Assembly (NCBI RefSeq): GCF_022201045.2
Contig: NC_068564.1
Span: 25,077,001 to 25,141,000, forward strand
Length of the DNA stretch: 64,000 nucleotides
Source of the DNA: Citrus sinensis
Taxonomy: Eukaryota > Streptophyta > Magnoliopsida > Sapindales > Rutaceae
Direction of reading: 5' to 3'
In this document: in pieces, positions 1 to 11,016 of the stretch
Numbering within the stretch: the stretch's first letter is position 1
Layout: each line of letters starts with the position of its first letter
Notes under the pieces: generated by a model
Databases searched by the model: none
What the model was told of the DNA's origin: nothing
What the model saw: the letters and a program-made list of their open reading frames with translations, nothing else
Position numbers and translations under genes: made by a program

Positions 1-1063
1 CTTCCTCCTCAGTTTCTTCCTCCTGATAGTCTTTGCTTTCCTCTGTGCCTACGAATAAGCCTTTATCATATTTTCCTCCCTTTTTACATTCTGTCATTCG
101 GTGCCTATTTTTTTCGCAATTAAAACAGCGTAATCCCGATCCTGAGGATTGGGTTTTGCTGCTTTGACCGATTTCACTAGGCTTACTAGTTTTATTTGGA
201 GGATTTGGAGTGAAATTACGAAATTGGGAAGTTGGGTTTGAATTATCACGAACAACACTTCGAGCACCCCGAAAACTTGAGTCATTAGTACGTCGACTAA
301 ATTGCTTCTCCAACTGTAAGACTTGTTGGTGTGCCTCTGAAATAGAGTATGGGTCAAGTAAATTTAATTGGTCTTGAAATTGAGATTGTAGGCCTCCAAT
401 GTAGAGGGAAACCTATTGTTCTTCTATCTCTGTCAAGTCATTACGTGCCACCAACCAATGGAATTCTATAGTGTAATCATCCACTGATCGATTACCTTGC
501 CTTAAATTCTGTAGCTGTTGGTATAACAGTTTGGCGTAATTATGAGGCAAGAATGCTCCATGCAAGTGCTTCTTGAACTTTTCCCAAGAATCAATCTTCT
601 TTTTGCCTTGCCTAATCCTTGTGAGCTTAGTTTGTTGCCATCAAGCTGCTGCTCTTCCACGAAATCGAGTTGCAGCAAGCGAAACTAGTTTATTTTCAGG
701 AACTTCTTTGTATTCGAAAAGTTCCTCAATGGCGTTAATCCAATCCAATAGTTCTTTAGGTCGACCACTTCCTTGAAATTCGAGAATGTCAATTCTCAAC
801 CCAGATTCCCATCTTCTGTCATCAGTAGACTCAATTCTAGGTCGACGCCCAGAGAATGGGTTAGCAAAGCTTCCACTTGATTTGTCTTTACGTTTTGGAG
901 TATGATGGCGTTCGTCAAGTAACTCTGCCATTCGTGCCATTCGTGTTATTTGTGCAGCTAACATATTAATTCTGGCTGTCATACTAGCCAGGGCTTCATC
1001 TTTAGAAACATCTTCTTGATTGTAAGTTACAGTATGAGCATCACGAGTTTTTCTTGGAGGCAT
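1..1063 (-). pseudogene. gag of Ty3/gypsy element A, two in-frame stops, runs off left edge
   Basis: Gag would form the particle that packages element RNA. On the minus strand a single frame runs from the ATG at 1061-1063 to the window edge, interrupted by a TGA near 633 and a TAG near 411. The intact 140-residue N-terminal part starts MPPRKTRDAH and contains the plant gag stretch around ELLDWINAIEELFEY. After the stops the same frame continues through a retrotransposon-gag region and ends in a CCHC zinc knuckle at about 90-135 (C-x2-C-x4-H-x4-C, residues CFNCEKNRHRMTEC). The protease and pol genes would lie to the left, outside the window. No indel was seen, so the copy is only lightly decayed. 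The lineage (chromovirus-like) is inferred from the gag style and the tRNA-Met primer site. Confidence 0.8.
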
Positions 1064-1712
1064 TTTTTCAAATTCAGGTTTAAAAAGGTAGTGGGGCTAA
1101 ACTGAAAGTAAATAAAAATTTTAGGCTGAAACTGTAATTAAGCAAAAGTTTTAGATTTCCAATGATGGTGGTCGGAAATCGAGTAAGGATGGGTGGATCT
1201 AAAAGATTTTGGGTTGGTAAGTATGATGGTGGTGGTGGTTTGTCCGAAAAAGTGGTGTTTTGGCCGGAAATTGTAGATAAAGCCGTCGGTTTTGGAGGGC
1301 TTCGGTTTTCGGTGGTTTGAACGTTGATCGGCGGTGAGGAATGGTGGGAAAGGTTCATTTGATGGAGAGGAATAGACTGATGGTGGTGCTTCTGGCCAAA
1401 TCGCACCGGAAAGTGGTGAACGAAGGTGGCGGCGATCGCGGCTGTTTTAGCTTTGTCTTCCGGCGATCTGTGGCTAACAGACGGTGGAAGATGCTTGGGG
1501 TTTGATGGCCGGTGATTTATGATCCGTTTAGTGGTGGTTGCGTCCGGATCGGTGACGGAAAACGAGAGTCGGCAACCTTGGACGGTGGCCGGGGGCTGAA
1601 GGTTTTGTTTCTGTTCTATTTCAGTTTTTTTTAACTAAACGGAAAAAATCAAAGACGGAAAAAATGAAAGGTTTGGTGATAGATGGAGTTAGATTGGTGA
1701 TACCAGTTTTTA

Positions 1713-1724
1713 TCTCTGATACCA
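1713..1724 (-). other. primer-binding site of element A (initiator tRNA-Met type)
   Basis: Read on the minus strand this is TGGTATCAGAGA, matching 11 of 12 bases of the usual plant TGGTATCAGAGC site complementary to the 3' end of initiator tRNA-Met. One base separates it from the LTR end at 1726, and the gag leader follows. This fixes the polarity of element A. Confidence 0.85.
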
Positions 1725-1725
1725 C

Positions 1726-2114
1726 TGATGAAGCGGAAGTTTAATGTTCAAAATATTCCGTTGATTCTAGAGAATATCGGAACAAAAGAACAACTAAATT
1801 CACGTTGATTCAAAAGAATACCGCGAATTTAGGGGTTAAGACTCGTTGATTCCACAGAATACCGAGAATTAACTGTTCAAATACTCACAAAGAGATTTGA
1901 AAATTGAAATATTATTAAACTCAAAATTCTACCTTCAAAGGCTACAAGAGGGAGATATTTATAGTAGTAGTAATTATCTTAATTAATGAAGTAAAAACAA
2001 AATCCTAAATTGAAAGGGAAACAAAATTCTAAATTAGAAAGGAATTAAAAAGTCTTAAACTTTAGTTAATAAGGAAACTAATCCTAGTATAATATAAATT
2101 CCTACTCTTCATCA
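1726..2114 (-). repeat. 5' LTR of element A, 389 bp
   Basis: The segment is bounded by the perfect inverted repeat TGATGAAG (1726) and CTTCATCA (ending 2114), so it has the TG...CA ends of an LTR. It lies next to the primer-binding site on its internal side. Beyond 2114 the sequence is the interior of an unrelated LTR (element B), so A inserted into B. The 5-bp target duplication cannot be checked because the other end of A is outside the window. Confidence 0.85.
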
Positions 2115-4220
2115 CTAACTCACCAAAGCTCACCACTCAAGAGAAATATTATGAAGGAATACAAATATTCACAATCCAATGATATCCTAAAAAGGATACA
2201 AGACTTCTCAACTCACCACTCTAAGGAATCCACCCAATAGATACATAGTTTAAATCACACACCCTTCTAACAATTTACTGTTAGCCTAAAGGGCTATACA
2301 TAATGTAATTTTGATGATAAAAAACATGTGTATTTAGTGATTTAATAAATATTGTATTTCACATTTTCACTATTTTTTGAAGGGTAATATTTATGCAAGT
2401 GAATAAAGTGAAATCAAGTTCAAGACACTCAACGGACAATGGTGAAATCAAGAATAAAGTTTAAAGCTCAACGAATAAATTATTGCGATAAATTCTTGTA
2501 AAGCTGGTATGATTTAATTGATGCATGATTTAGCATTTGAGAAGCTCAAGAAATTAATTTAATTAATTACTTTTCATTAACTAAAAGGTTTTATTTTTAT
2601 AAGATAAAATATTTTGTGGTTTTGAGTATTTTGGACTTAAATGGAAAGTTCTGCAATCTTTGTTTTTAATAAGTATTATCTTGAATTCCAGAGTTGACCT
2701 TTTTGCAAATATGTGAAATGTTTTAGGCCATACTATAATTTATGAACATTTTGGACTAAAGTTAAAAGTTGTGAGAACTTTTAAAAAATATGGGTATTAT
2801 GTTAAATTTTGAAAATGACCTCTTTGAGAAATAATAATATATTTGGGGCCATAGCATAATTTTAAAAAGTTTTGGAAAAGATAATTATTATTAAGAAATT
2901 CTGAAATTGGACCTATTTATAAAGTTTTATGACATTTTGGACTATAGTAGAATTATAAAACGTTTTAGGCCAAAGTGTAATTTTAGTGAATAATGTTACT
3001 GTAGCAATTTCAAAAATAACGGTAATATCACTGTTACAAGTAGCTATCCAGATAAATCAAGCGGCTAACCGCTTGGTTGCTGGAATTTACCTATAATGGT
3101 TAGTTTTCGGGCTTTTATTATAAAAACTCAACTCCAACTTCATTTTAAGAACTAATGCAAGCAAAAATAAGATCATTTAACATATGTTGAGCTTCCAAAA
3201 CGCAAATAATCATAGATTGAATCATTGTTGAGCTATTGTTTGCATATCCACTCTTAAAAGAGAGTTTTTGTTGTAATTTTCATTTCTTATCAAATTGTGA
3301 GTGTACAAGTGTGAGAAACACTTGGGGTGAAGAGATTGGGGAGATAATCTCTTGATTGTAAAGGTTCATTGACACCTTAGAAGTCAATTGTAAGAACTTG
3401 AAGCCTTGGGAGGCTTAGATAGTGAAATCCTCGAGCTTGGTTGGCTTGGAGGCGTGGACATAGGTGAGGATTGCCGACCCACGTAAAAATCTGTGTGTTT
3501 GTTTTTCTCTTCCCTTACTCTTTTATTTTTATGCTTGTTTGAATTTATTGTTTTCTATTCCATTAAGACGTTAGATTGATTTGTTGTGCGAATTGTATTG
3601 CACAATTTTAAAAAAATCCAATTCACCCCCGATCTTGGGTTGCGTAACTTGCATTTCATTTACAACCTAATACTTTTATATAGGTAACTTGGAACATCCC
3701 TCCAAGTTTAAGATAAGATATCCTATTATTTAGAATTTAAATTAAACTTGAATCGAAGGTTTAATTGTTTTGAGGTGAAAGAGAACAAAGCAAAGCATAA
3801 TTGACTTCTAGGTTGGTTTGATCAGTAAATGTGAGCAATCAACATTCTTTCAATCACATCTTGATGTAGAAAACTCCAAATCGATACCGTAAAGTTCATC
3901 AAACTGCTGAATTAAAGAGCTTTCCAGTGATATAAAGTTTATTAATTAAATCTTAATGCATTGATACCAGGAAATTTAAAACTCGCAGCCTTGCGCAGAA
4001 TTTCTAACAGCTGTGACCTTTACTGACTAAATCTTGAATATCTATGAGAAGAGAAGTCTAAAATGTGATTCTGTAGAGTTCCTTAACTGGACAAAATTAT
4101 CTTTTAAAACATATTAATATACAATTTATCTATTTTTAGAATAGTATAGTTAATTTGAACAAGTGGATAGTTGATCTTGACTTTTGCTTATCTCTTGACT
4201 AACCTTTCCAAATATTCACA
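2115..4220 (-). repeat. 3' LTR of element B, truncated by A and split by a solo LTR
   Basis: 2115-2278 and 3664-about 4220 align in order with the LTR copies at 7775-9828 and 9968-10792. Shared blocks include the phrase around ctcaccactctaaggaatcc and the block around acttggaacatccctccaa. The two halves are separated by the insertion 2279-3658 with its 5-bp duplication TTTAC. The part left of 2115 is cut by element A. The right end near 4220 (ending ttcaca) is approximate. Confidence 0.75.
2279..3658 (+). mobile_element. solo LTR of a Ty1/copia-like element, 1,380 bp, TSD TTTAC
   Basis: The insert starts TGTTAGCC and ends GCATTTCA, so it has TG...CA ends. It is flanked by perfect 5-bp direct repeats TTTAC (2274-2278 and 3659-3663). 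The surrounding LTR sequence of element B joins cleanly when the insert and one repeat are ignored. There is no internal gag or pol. The first 50 bases (phrase gggctatacat...attttgatgat) and the 3' stretch with CACCCCCGATCTTGGGTT resemble Sirevirus-like copia LTRs. A solo LTR normally arises by recombination between the two LTRs of a full element. Confidence 0.85.
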
Positions 4221-5262
4221 TTCTTCTACATTGTCAATCTTCAAACATGGTAAGTCTCTAAACACTTCTGTGCCAATCTCTTTGGTTGAGGAAGACTCTT
4301 CCTTGAGTCTCAATCTTCATTTTCTTTAATATATAAGGATAAATCGCAAACATTGAAGATGTCTGAAACACCATAATTTTTAAGCAAATCAATTTTGTAA
4401 GCATTTTAATAAATTCTTTTCAACACTTTAAATGGACCATCAACTCTTGGTTTGATTTATAAAATTTACCTTTTCTTTTCGGAGATGAATCCACACTAAA
4501 TCACCTTTTTGAAATTTTACACGTCTTTGGTGTTTGTTGGCATTCTTTCAATATTTCTCATTTTGCTTCAAGATTTTCGTCTAACTTCTTTATGCATCTT
4601 ATTGATATTCTTTACTCATTCTTCAACATCTCCACTAAATTGTTGAGTAGTTTGAAAAGGAACTAGATATAATAGGCTTAAAAAAAGATTTTTACCATAT
4701 ACAATCTCCAAACGACTACATTCAGTTGTTTGACTTGTGCTGCAATTGTTGGAAAATTCAATTTGAGCTAAGATGAGGTCCCGTTGTCGAATATTCTTCC
4801 CCACATAACTTCTAAGAAGATTTCTCAAACTTTTATTGGTGGCTTTTGTTTGGCTATCAGTTTAAGGATGATACAAAGAAGACTTGTTTCAAGTTTTCTC
4901 CAAAGAGTCCTCTAAAAGTGACTTAAAAACTTTGAATCCCAATCGAAAACAATTGATTTTGGAATACCATGAAGTTTAACAATCTTCTGAAGCTAAAAAT
5001 ATAGTTTAGCCACAAATGGAGCATCTAGAGTCTTCTTACAAGGGACAAAATATGCCATCTTTGAGAAACAATCGACAACAACCATGATAGAATCTTTGTT
5101 CCTTTGTGTTCTTGGAAAACCTACAATAAAATCCGTACTCACATCTTCTGAAGGAAAGGTTGGAACTGGAAGTGGATTGTACATACCAATATTTTGATCA
5201 TGACTTTTTGCTACATGACAAATTTTACACCGATGCACATGCCTTGAAACATCTTTCTTCAT
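4221..5262 (-). pseudogene. integrase remnant of element B
   Basis: Minus-strand fragments show the integrase in order. A zinc-binding part with HVHRCKICHVAKSH and the core start ...VSTDFIVGFPRTQRNKDSIMVVVDCFSKMAYFVPC lie at 4993-5262. A core C-terminal part (NIRQRDLILAQIEF, TSQTTECSRLEIVYGKN) lies at 4616-4828. A degraded C-terminal region with words like FNVCDL reaches the LTR near 4250. Frameshifts and stops separate these parts, so no functional integrase can be made. This belongs to the same decayed pol as the RT at 6048-6720. Confidence 0.75.
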
Positions 5263-6047
5263 TTTTGGCCAATAAAATTTTTCTTCAAAAAGAGAAAAAG
5301 TTCTATCTCTTCCAAAGTGTCTTCTAAGACCACCACTATGTGAATCTACTATTATTGACTCTCGAAGTGAACTTTATGGAATGCATAGTTTATTATCTTT
5401 AAAGAGATAACCATCATGCATGCCTCCAAAACCTTGAAAAGTGATGATTGCCCATGTAAAGCTCCTTTAAAACTTCAAAAACAATAACTTTCACTTGCTT
5501 AAAGATAAAAAGGAACGTTTTCATTTTAAAGCACCTGCTACCACATTTTGGCTCTCGATTTATGCTTGATTGTGAAGTTGAAGAAGGCTTGTAGAAATTC
5601 AACCTAATGAACATGTCACTTATTGAGTTTGTGTTGGCTATTTATAAATTTCAAAGCTTCATGGTTAGGGTAGAAGATATTGACTCCAATGATCTAAAAC
5701 TCGACAAATGACATAAAACTCTTTATAATAAAACTCTTACAGGAATACTTTTTACAGAAATTGGTTTACTTTCTTGGCTAAAGATAGCCAATTCCTATAT
5801 TTGAGGCATCACACTCAACTTCAAAAAGGTTTTCACAATTTGGAAGAAAAAAAAATGGGAATCTCAGTTACCTTCTTCTTGATGAGTTCGAAACTCTTTT
5901 AAGATTCATTTATCCATTTGGATGTTCCTTCTTTCAAGCACTCTATAATATGAGCCATAATTGACTTAAAACCTTTAATAAATCATCGGAGAAAAAAAAA
6001 GCCAAACCATGAAAACATCGAATATCATGAAGAGCTATAAGAGTTGG
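5263..6047 (-). pseudogene. RNase H region of element B, heavily decayed
   Basis: In minus-strand reading the stretch at about 5615-5690 gives NHEALKFINSQHKLNK, the typical C-terminal part of the gypsy RNase H domain. The rest of the interval up to the RT at 6048 carries stops in all frames, and only scattered similarity is visible. Position between RT and integrase fits the gypsy domain order. Confidence 0.5.
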
Positions 6048-6720
6048 CTACTTTAAATTTGCTTCCACTTTGCTAAGATCCATCTTGACCCCATCCCTTG
6101 AAACAATATAGCCTAAAAAGATAAAACTATTAATAAAGAAGTTGCATTTCTTTAAATTGATATAAAGCTTTTGATCTCTTAAAGTATGAAAAACTTGCCG
6201 AAGATACTTTAAGTGCTGCTCATCTGTCTTGCTATATACAAAAGTATCGCCAAAATAGACTACCATGAATATACCAATAACTGGTTTGAAAACATGATTC
6301 ATAAGGCACATAAAAATACTAGGAGCATTGGAAAGTCCGGATGGCGTCAAAATATCTTTGTAAAGGCTATCTCTTACTTTGAAAGCTATCTTCTATTTAT
6401 CTTTGGGTTACATTTGGATTTGATAGTATCCGCGACGAAGATCAATTTTGGAAAGAACTAATGCACTATGGAGTTTCAAGAAGATTATCAAGGTGTGGGA
6501 TAGGAAAGAGATAACCAACTGTAATTTTGTTTATTGCTTTACTATCAATACAAACATGCCAAGAAACATCCTTCTTAGGCACTAGAAGTGCAGGGATGGC
6601 GCAAGGACTTAAGCTTTCTCTTATTAAGCCTTTTTTCAAAAGCTCATTTACTTGTCTTTGAAGTTCTTCATGCTCCTTTGGGCTCATCCTATATGTTACC
6701 TTGTTGGGTAAGATAGCTCC
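6048..6720 (-). pseudogene. reverse transcriptase remnant of element B, catalytic motif lost
   Basis: The segment 6466-6687 gives the RT fingers ([25 protein letters not shown], then [13 protein letters not shown]). The segment 6048-6350 gives the palm (MTPSGLSNAPSIFMCLMNHVF, then VVYFGDTFVYSK, then a thumb-like FLGYIVSRDGVKMDLSKVEA). Gypsy RTs normally have two adjacent aspartates in Y-x-D-D; here the motif reads YFGDTF, so the first aspartate is glycine. The two parts are in different frames. Both facts make the enzyme dead. Confidence 0.85.
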
Positions 6721-6899
6721 AGGAATTAAATCAATTTGAATTCTTTGAAAAAGTGTTGTATAATTAGTGATGACTCATAAATGCCTTTATTTTCTTCCAA
6801 TACCACTAGGAAAAAGACCTTGTCAATTTTTGTTCAACCCTTTTTTACTTTAACCAAAAGCAAGTAAATTACGCCCTTTGCCTTTTGAAGGTTTGAGAG

Positions 6900-7400
6900 T
6901 AATTTCTAACTTTTAAGTCTTAAAGTAACTTTCACACCATCTTTGATGAAGAAGAAGTTTTTTGTGACCATCGTGAATCACCTTCCGATGACATTGCCGT
7001 GGATAGCCAATAAGTAAGTGACAAGTATCTATTGGTATAACATTATTTTAAACCTCGTCCTTATAATTTTTTCTAATAGAAAATAAAACAAGGCAACGTT
7101 GATGAACTTTTATATCATTTCTTTTTTTAAGCCAAGAAAGCTTGTAAGGATGCAAATGTGTCTCAGTCTTGAGTTTCAACTTGTCTACCATTTCAGAAGC
7201 TATTATATTCTCAAAGCTACCACTATCAATGATGACATCCGTACTTTTCCATTAGAAGTGCATATGATGTGGAAAATATTTTGTTTGAAGCCAATCTTTC
7301 TCATCTTCTACATGATTAGAACTTAAAGCTCTTTAAAAGATGAGAGAGTCTCCTTGATCATCATAGTGCAACTTTTTTATCTTCGTCACTTAGATTTTCA
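6900..7400 (-). pseudogene. aspartic protease remnant of element B
   Basis: Minus-strand translation around 7185-7250 gives DVIIDSGSFENIIASEMVDKL split by nothing obvious. This is the retroviral-type aspartic protease active site D-S-G followed by the usual gypsy context. The remainder is interrupted by stops. The position between the gag zinc knuckle (7463-7507) and RT is as expected for gag-pro-pol. Confidence 0.6.
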
Positions 7401-7462
7401 GCGTCAGCTTCATCACTGCTATTACTTTCTTATTCAACAAGAGTGATGATTCTTTAGTTTTG

Positions 7463-7760
7463 GACAATCAGAAGCAATATGTCCATATCATTGACACTTA
7501 AAGCAACGATGAGAATTAGTGTTTGAAAGACTTATTGGTTGCTTCATGTTGCCACCGGCTTCGCCCCCTTTGAGGTGCTCTAGGAGAGGATTTTGCAATT
7601 GAATTTTTCTTTAAAGAAATAAGACGACTTCGGCTAAATGAACCATATTGAGTGGAAGTTTGTGAGCTACTACTACGAACCACCTTTTGTTGCCTTTCTA
7701 CTTTTAAGGCAAGCTTGCAAACATTTTGGAAAGTCCAATGAAGCTGCAATTGAACCATTT
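7463..7760 (-). pseudogene. gag C-terminal remnant of element B with zinc knuckle
   Basis: An 80-residue minus-strand open stretch begins MVQLQLHWTFQNVCKLALKVERQQ, the usual gypsy gag region just before the basic linker. It is followed by a CCHC zinc knuckle at about 7463-7507 that reads C-F-K-C, then a stop, then Y-G-H-I-A-S-D-C. The N-terminal gag, leader and primer site are missing; LTR sequence starts within about 15 bases upstream. A deletion therefore joined the LTR to mid-gag. Confidence 0.7.
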
Positions 7761-7774
7761 TCTTAATTTTTTGT

Positions 7775-9828
7775 TTTCAAACCAATGATGTCTTACAAGA
7801 GATACATGGCTATCTAACTCACCAAAACTCATCACTCAAGAAGATTTCAAAAGGATGCAGATATTCACCACTCAATGATGTCCTACAAGTGACACAATGT
7901 TTCTTAACTCACCACTCTAAGGAATCCACTTAACAGATACAAAGTTGCATTCTTATGATTATCTACCTTTTCCAAATTTACAACTTAGTACCTTTATATA
8001 GACAACTTGGAACATCCCTCGAAGCTTAGGATAAGATGTCCATCATTTAGATTTCAAATCAAACTTGAATTGTAGTTCTGAGCTGTCATAAGTGTTGTGC
8101 AAATTTTATTGAACTCGCAAGCGCACGAATCTATTGTAGAATAGATTAATTGTGACGAGTGTCGATCCTACGAGGAGGTGAATTTTAATTATGTGTAGAA
8201 TTAATTTTTTAAGTGGGTGGTTGGATTTATGGTGAAAATGATTTGGAATATCCTAAAATTTAAATTGAAATGGAAAAATTAAATTAAAGTGGAAACTATT
8301 ATAATTTAAGCACTTGGGTATCTGGATCTGCATCAACATGCACCATGTGTTAAATATTCCTTATTAGTGTCAATTAAATTATGAGGGGGAATTCACATCT
8401 CATTAACCACACCTTAATCAATATGGTATTAAGGGCTTATTGTGTCAAATAATAATAACCTTGTACTAGGGAGCCGGTAAAACCAAAGCAATATTTAGAC
8501 AAGATTATTATTATTTGTCAACGAAAAGTCAAAACATCCACAAAAATTAGAGGGGAATGGAAAATAAATTTACCAAATAAAGCGCATGGCACATGTTGAG
8601 ACTTCACTTTCAACCCAAGCTTGAAAGAAAATTAGCTACTCATAATTGAACTCGGGGCAAAAATGAGAATTTATTAAAATACGTAGAAAATACAAGATGG
8701 AGAAGGAATTACAGAAAATGAAACTAAAAAATGAATTCAGAGATGTTAAATTAGGGGGGGAGAGCCCCTTTTTTGTAGATACATTAAGTAAATCATGGCC
8801 ATCAGATTAAAAACATTTTGGACGCTTAGGATTGTGCCACCTCATCAGTCAATAGTACGCGGTTTGAACAGTACACGGTTTGACCACGCGGTTTGAATAG
8901 TGACACGATTTGGTTGTAAATAATCCCGTGTATATGCATGTACCGTACGCATGATTTTTGGTCCACTAACATGCTGCCGCGTCACTGATCAACAGTGCAT
9001 AAGAATTTTGTCCAATAGAATTGTGACACCTCTTTAGTTAATACCACGTCATTGTTTCGTATATGTGAATAGTGTCGTGAACAGTAACATGGACAATACC
9101 GTACATGTGAACAGTACCGTACATGTGAACAATGTCATTTTTTTTATGCTCCTACTAAGGTTTTCCACTGTCCTAAGTTCAAAACTGATGTTTTTTTTGT
9201 TATCTCATCTCTCGTTCATTGTGAAATGACCTTGATGCCTCTAAAATATATAAAATACTTAATTAAAAAAACACACATAATTAAATCACAAGAAGTTTAA
9301 ATACATAAAAGTAAGAATGTTAGTAAGACTTGAAGTTGAAATGTAAAATGATGATTTTCTCTTTTATAAATATACACTTTCTAACACTCAACAATAAGTT
9401 GGAAAAGAACAAAGCAAAATGCAATTTGACTTCAAGGCCAGTTTCAATAGCAGATCTGAGCAGTCAACACTCATTTAATCATATATTAATGTAGAAAAAT
9501 TCCAATCCAATATTGTAAAATTTATTAGATTCGTGGCTCATAGACCTTTCTAGTGATACAAAAAGCTTTCTAATTAAACATTGTTGTACTAATGACAGTA
9601 AATTCATAAGTTTCCACCTTGTGCAAAATTCTTGATAGTTTTGACTTTCGTTGACCAAATCTTGAATATGTCTAAGAGAAGAAGTCCAAATTTGATTTTG
9701 TAAAATTTTTCAAAAACTAGACAATTTATCTTTCTATCAATATATAATACACAATTTAATTACTTTTATAAAAATATAATCAATTCAAACAAGTGGAGTT
9801 ATAATCTTATGTTTTGTTTGTCTCTTGA
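7775..9828 (-). repeat. 5' LTR of element B, split by a solo LTR and trimmed at both ends
   Basis: 7775-8092 and 9399-9828 align with the LTR copy at 9968-10792. The internal edge (TGACACC...) and the outer edge (...ttcaca) are both missing. The break at 8092/9394 carries the 5-bp repeat ATAAG around the insertion 8093-9393. Confidence 0.7.
8093..9393 (-). mobile_element. solo LTR of a gypsy-like element, 1,301 bp, TSD ATAAG
   Basis: The insert starts TGTTGTGC and ends CTCAACA (inverted ends TGTTG/CAACA), flanked by perfect direct repeats ATAAG at 8088-8092 and 9394-9398. Removing the insert and one repeat restores alignment with the sister LTR at 10207-10792. Read on the minus strand it ends with the phrase CGTAGGATCGACACTCGTCA followed by CTTGCGAGTTC. 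This resembles the 3' ends of Athila/Tat-type gypsy LTRs, so the parent probably lay on the minus strand. No internal genes remain. Confidence 0.8.
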
Positions 9829-9967
9829 ATTATATATGAAAAGACTCATGCGTCAATAATTTTTTTTATTATAAACTAATTTTTTTGAGACATCCTTCTT
9901 CACCTTTTGGACATGTTTGACGACGTTTCACCATGGATTACGAAACCTAAAGCTTTGATACTAAATC
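9829..9967 (-). other. leader and primer-binding site belonging to a third LTR
   Basis: On the minus strand, sequence immediately after the LTR at 9968 reads as a tRNA-Met-like primer site (plus-strand gctttgatactaaa at 9952-9965, a degenerate form of gctttgatacca) followed by about 120 bp of untranslated leader. No gag follows; the next sequence is the trimmed LTR ending at 9828. The remainder of that element's interior has been deleted. Confidence 0.55.
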
Positions 9968-10792
9968 TGACACCGGCCTAATTAGAAACTAAATGTTTAA
10001 TAATAAGTAAAATACTGACACATAGACAAGGCAAGTATAAAAGCTAACCACTCAAGAGGATCACAATGAGACATTGATAATTCATTACCTAATGAGATCC
10101 TACAAGAGATATAGGACACAAATATTTCACCACTCTAAGAAAGCCACCTAAGAGATACAATGTTTAAAGAAGAAACTCTAAAAGAAAACTCTTTTAAGCT
10201 ACACTCTTAAAATCACACACCTTTATCACAACTTACAACCTAATACCTTTATATAAGCAACTTGGGACATCCCTCCAAACTTAGGATAAATTATTTAGAA
10301 TTTGAATCAAACTTGAATTGAAGGTCTTAGTTGTCATGAAGTGGAAGAGAACAAAGCAAAATATAATTTGACTTCTACATCAGTTTGATCAGCAAATGTT
10401 AGCAATTAATACTCTTTTAATCATATCTTGATGTCAAAAACTCTAGATTGATACCATAAAGTTAATTAAACTCTTGAATTAAAGATCTTTCCAGTGATAT
10501 AAAGCTTATTAGTTAAATCTTGATGCATTGATAGTAGTGAATTTAGAACTTGCAGCCTTATGCAGAATTTCTAACACGTGTGACCTTTACTAACTAAATT
10601 TTGAATATCTTTAAGAAGATAAGCCCAAATTTGATTCTGTTTAAATATCTTAGAAACTGGACAAAATTATCTTTTCAACCACATATGATATATAATTTAT
10701 CTATTTCTAGAACAATACAATTAATTTGAACAAGTGGACAGTTAATCTTGACTTTTGCTTCCCTCTTTGACTAACATTTCCAAATGTTCACA
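9968..10792 (-). repeat. third LTR copy of the element-B family
   Basis: This uninterrupted copy starts TGACACCGG next to the primer site and ends near ...TTCACA. It aligns along its length with the two split LTRs of element B and served as the reference to define their insertions. It is the 5' LTR of a minus-strand relative of B that lost almost all of its interior. The right boundary is approximate. Confidence 0.7.
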
Positions 10793-10806
10793 TTGTTGTT
10801 GTTGTT

Positions 10807-10894
10807 CATCTTTTTCTTTTTTCATTCTTTAATGTTTGGCTGCCACTTGGCATCTTTTTCTTCTTTTATTCATTAATGTTTGTCTGCCACTTGG
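10807..10894. repeat. 44-bp tandem duplication
   Basis: Two imperfect copies of a 44-bp unit starting catctttttctt and ending gctgccacttgg lie side by side, just outside the third LTR. No function is suggested. Confidence 0.7.
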
Positions 10895-11016
10895 TAGCCA
10901 AACTTAGAAGTACATGTCCATTAATAAAAATGACAAGCTTTAGTAGATGGTGAAATCTTTTCTTTTAAAACATTGTTTTTATTTGGAAAATGTGGCAAGA
11001 ACTATAGAAATGTGGA

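Larger units (their letters stand above)
2115..9828 (-). mobile_element. Ty3/gypsy element B, decayed, with both LTRs interrupted
   Basis: This is a minus-strand LTR retrotransposon. From high to low coordinates it reads: a split 5' LTR (7775-8092 plus 9399-9828), gag C-terminus with zinc knuckle, protease, reverse transcriptase, RNase H, integrase, and a split 3' LTR (2115-2278 plus 3664-about 4220). The leader, PBS and N-terminal gag are missing: LTR sequence begins only a few bases beyond the gag remnant at 7758. Pol is full of stops and frameshifts and the RT catalytic pair is mutated. It cannot move by itself. Order and motifs indicate a gypsy element of the chromovirus-like type. Confidence 0.8.
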
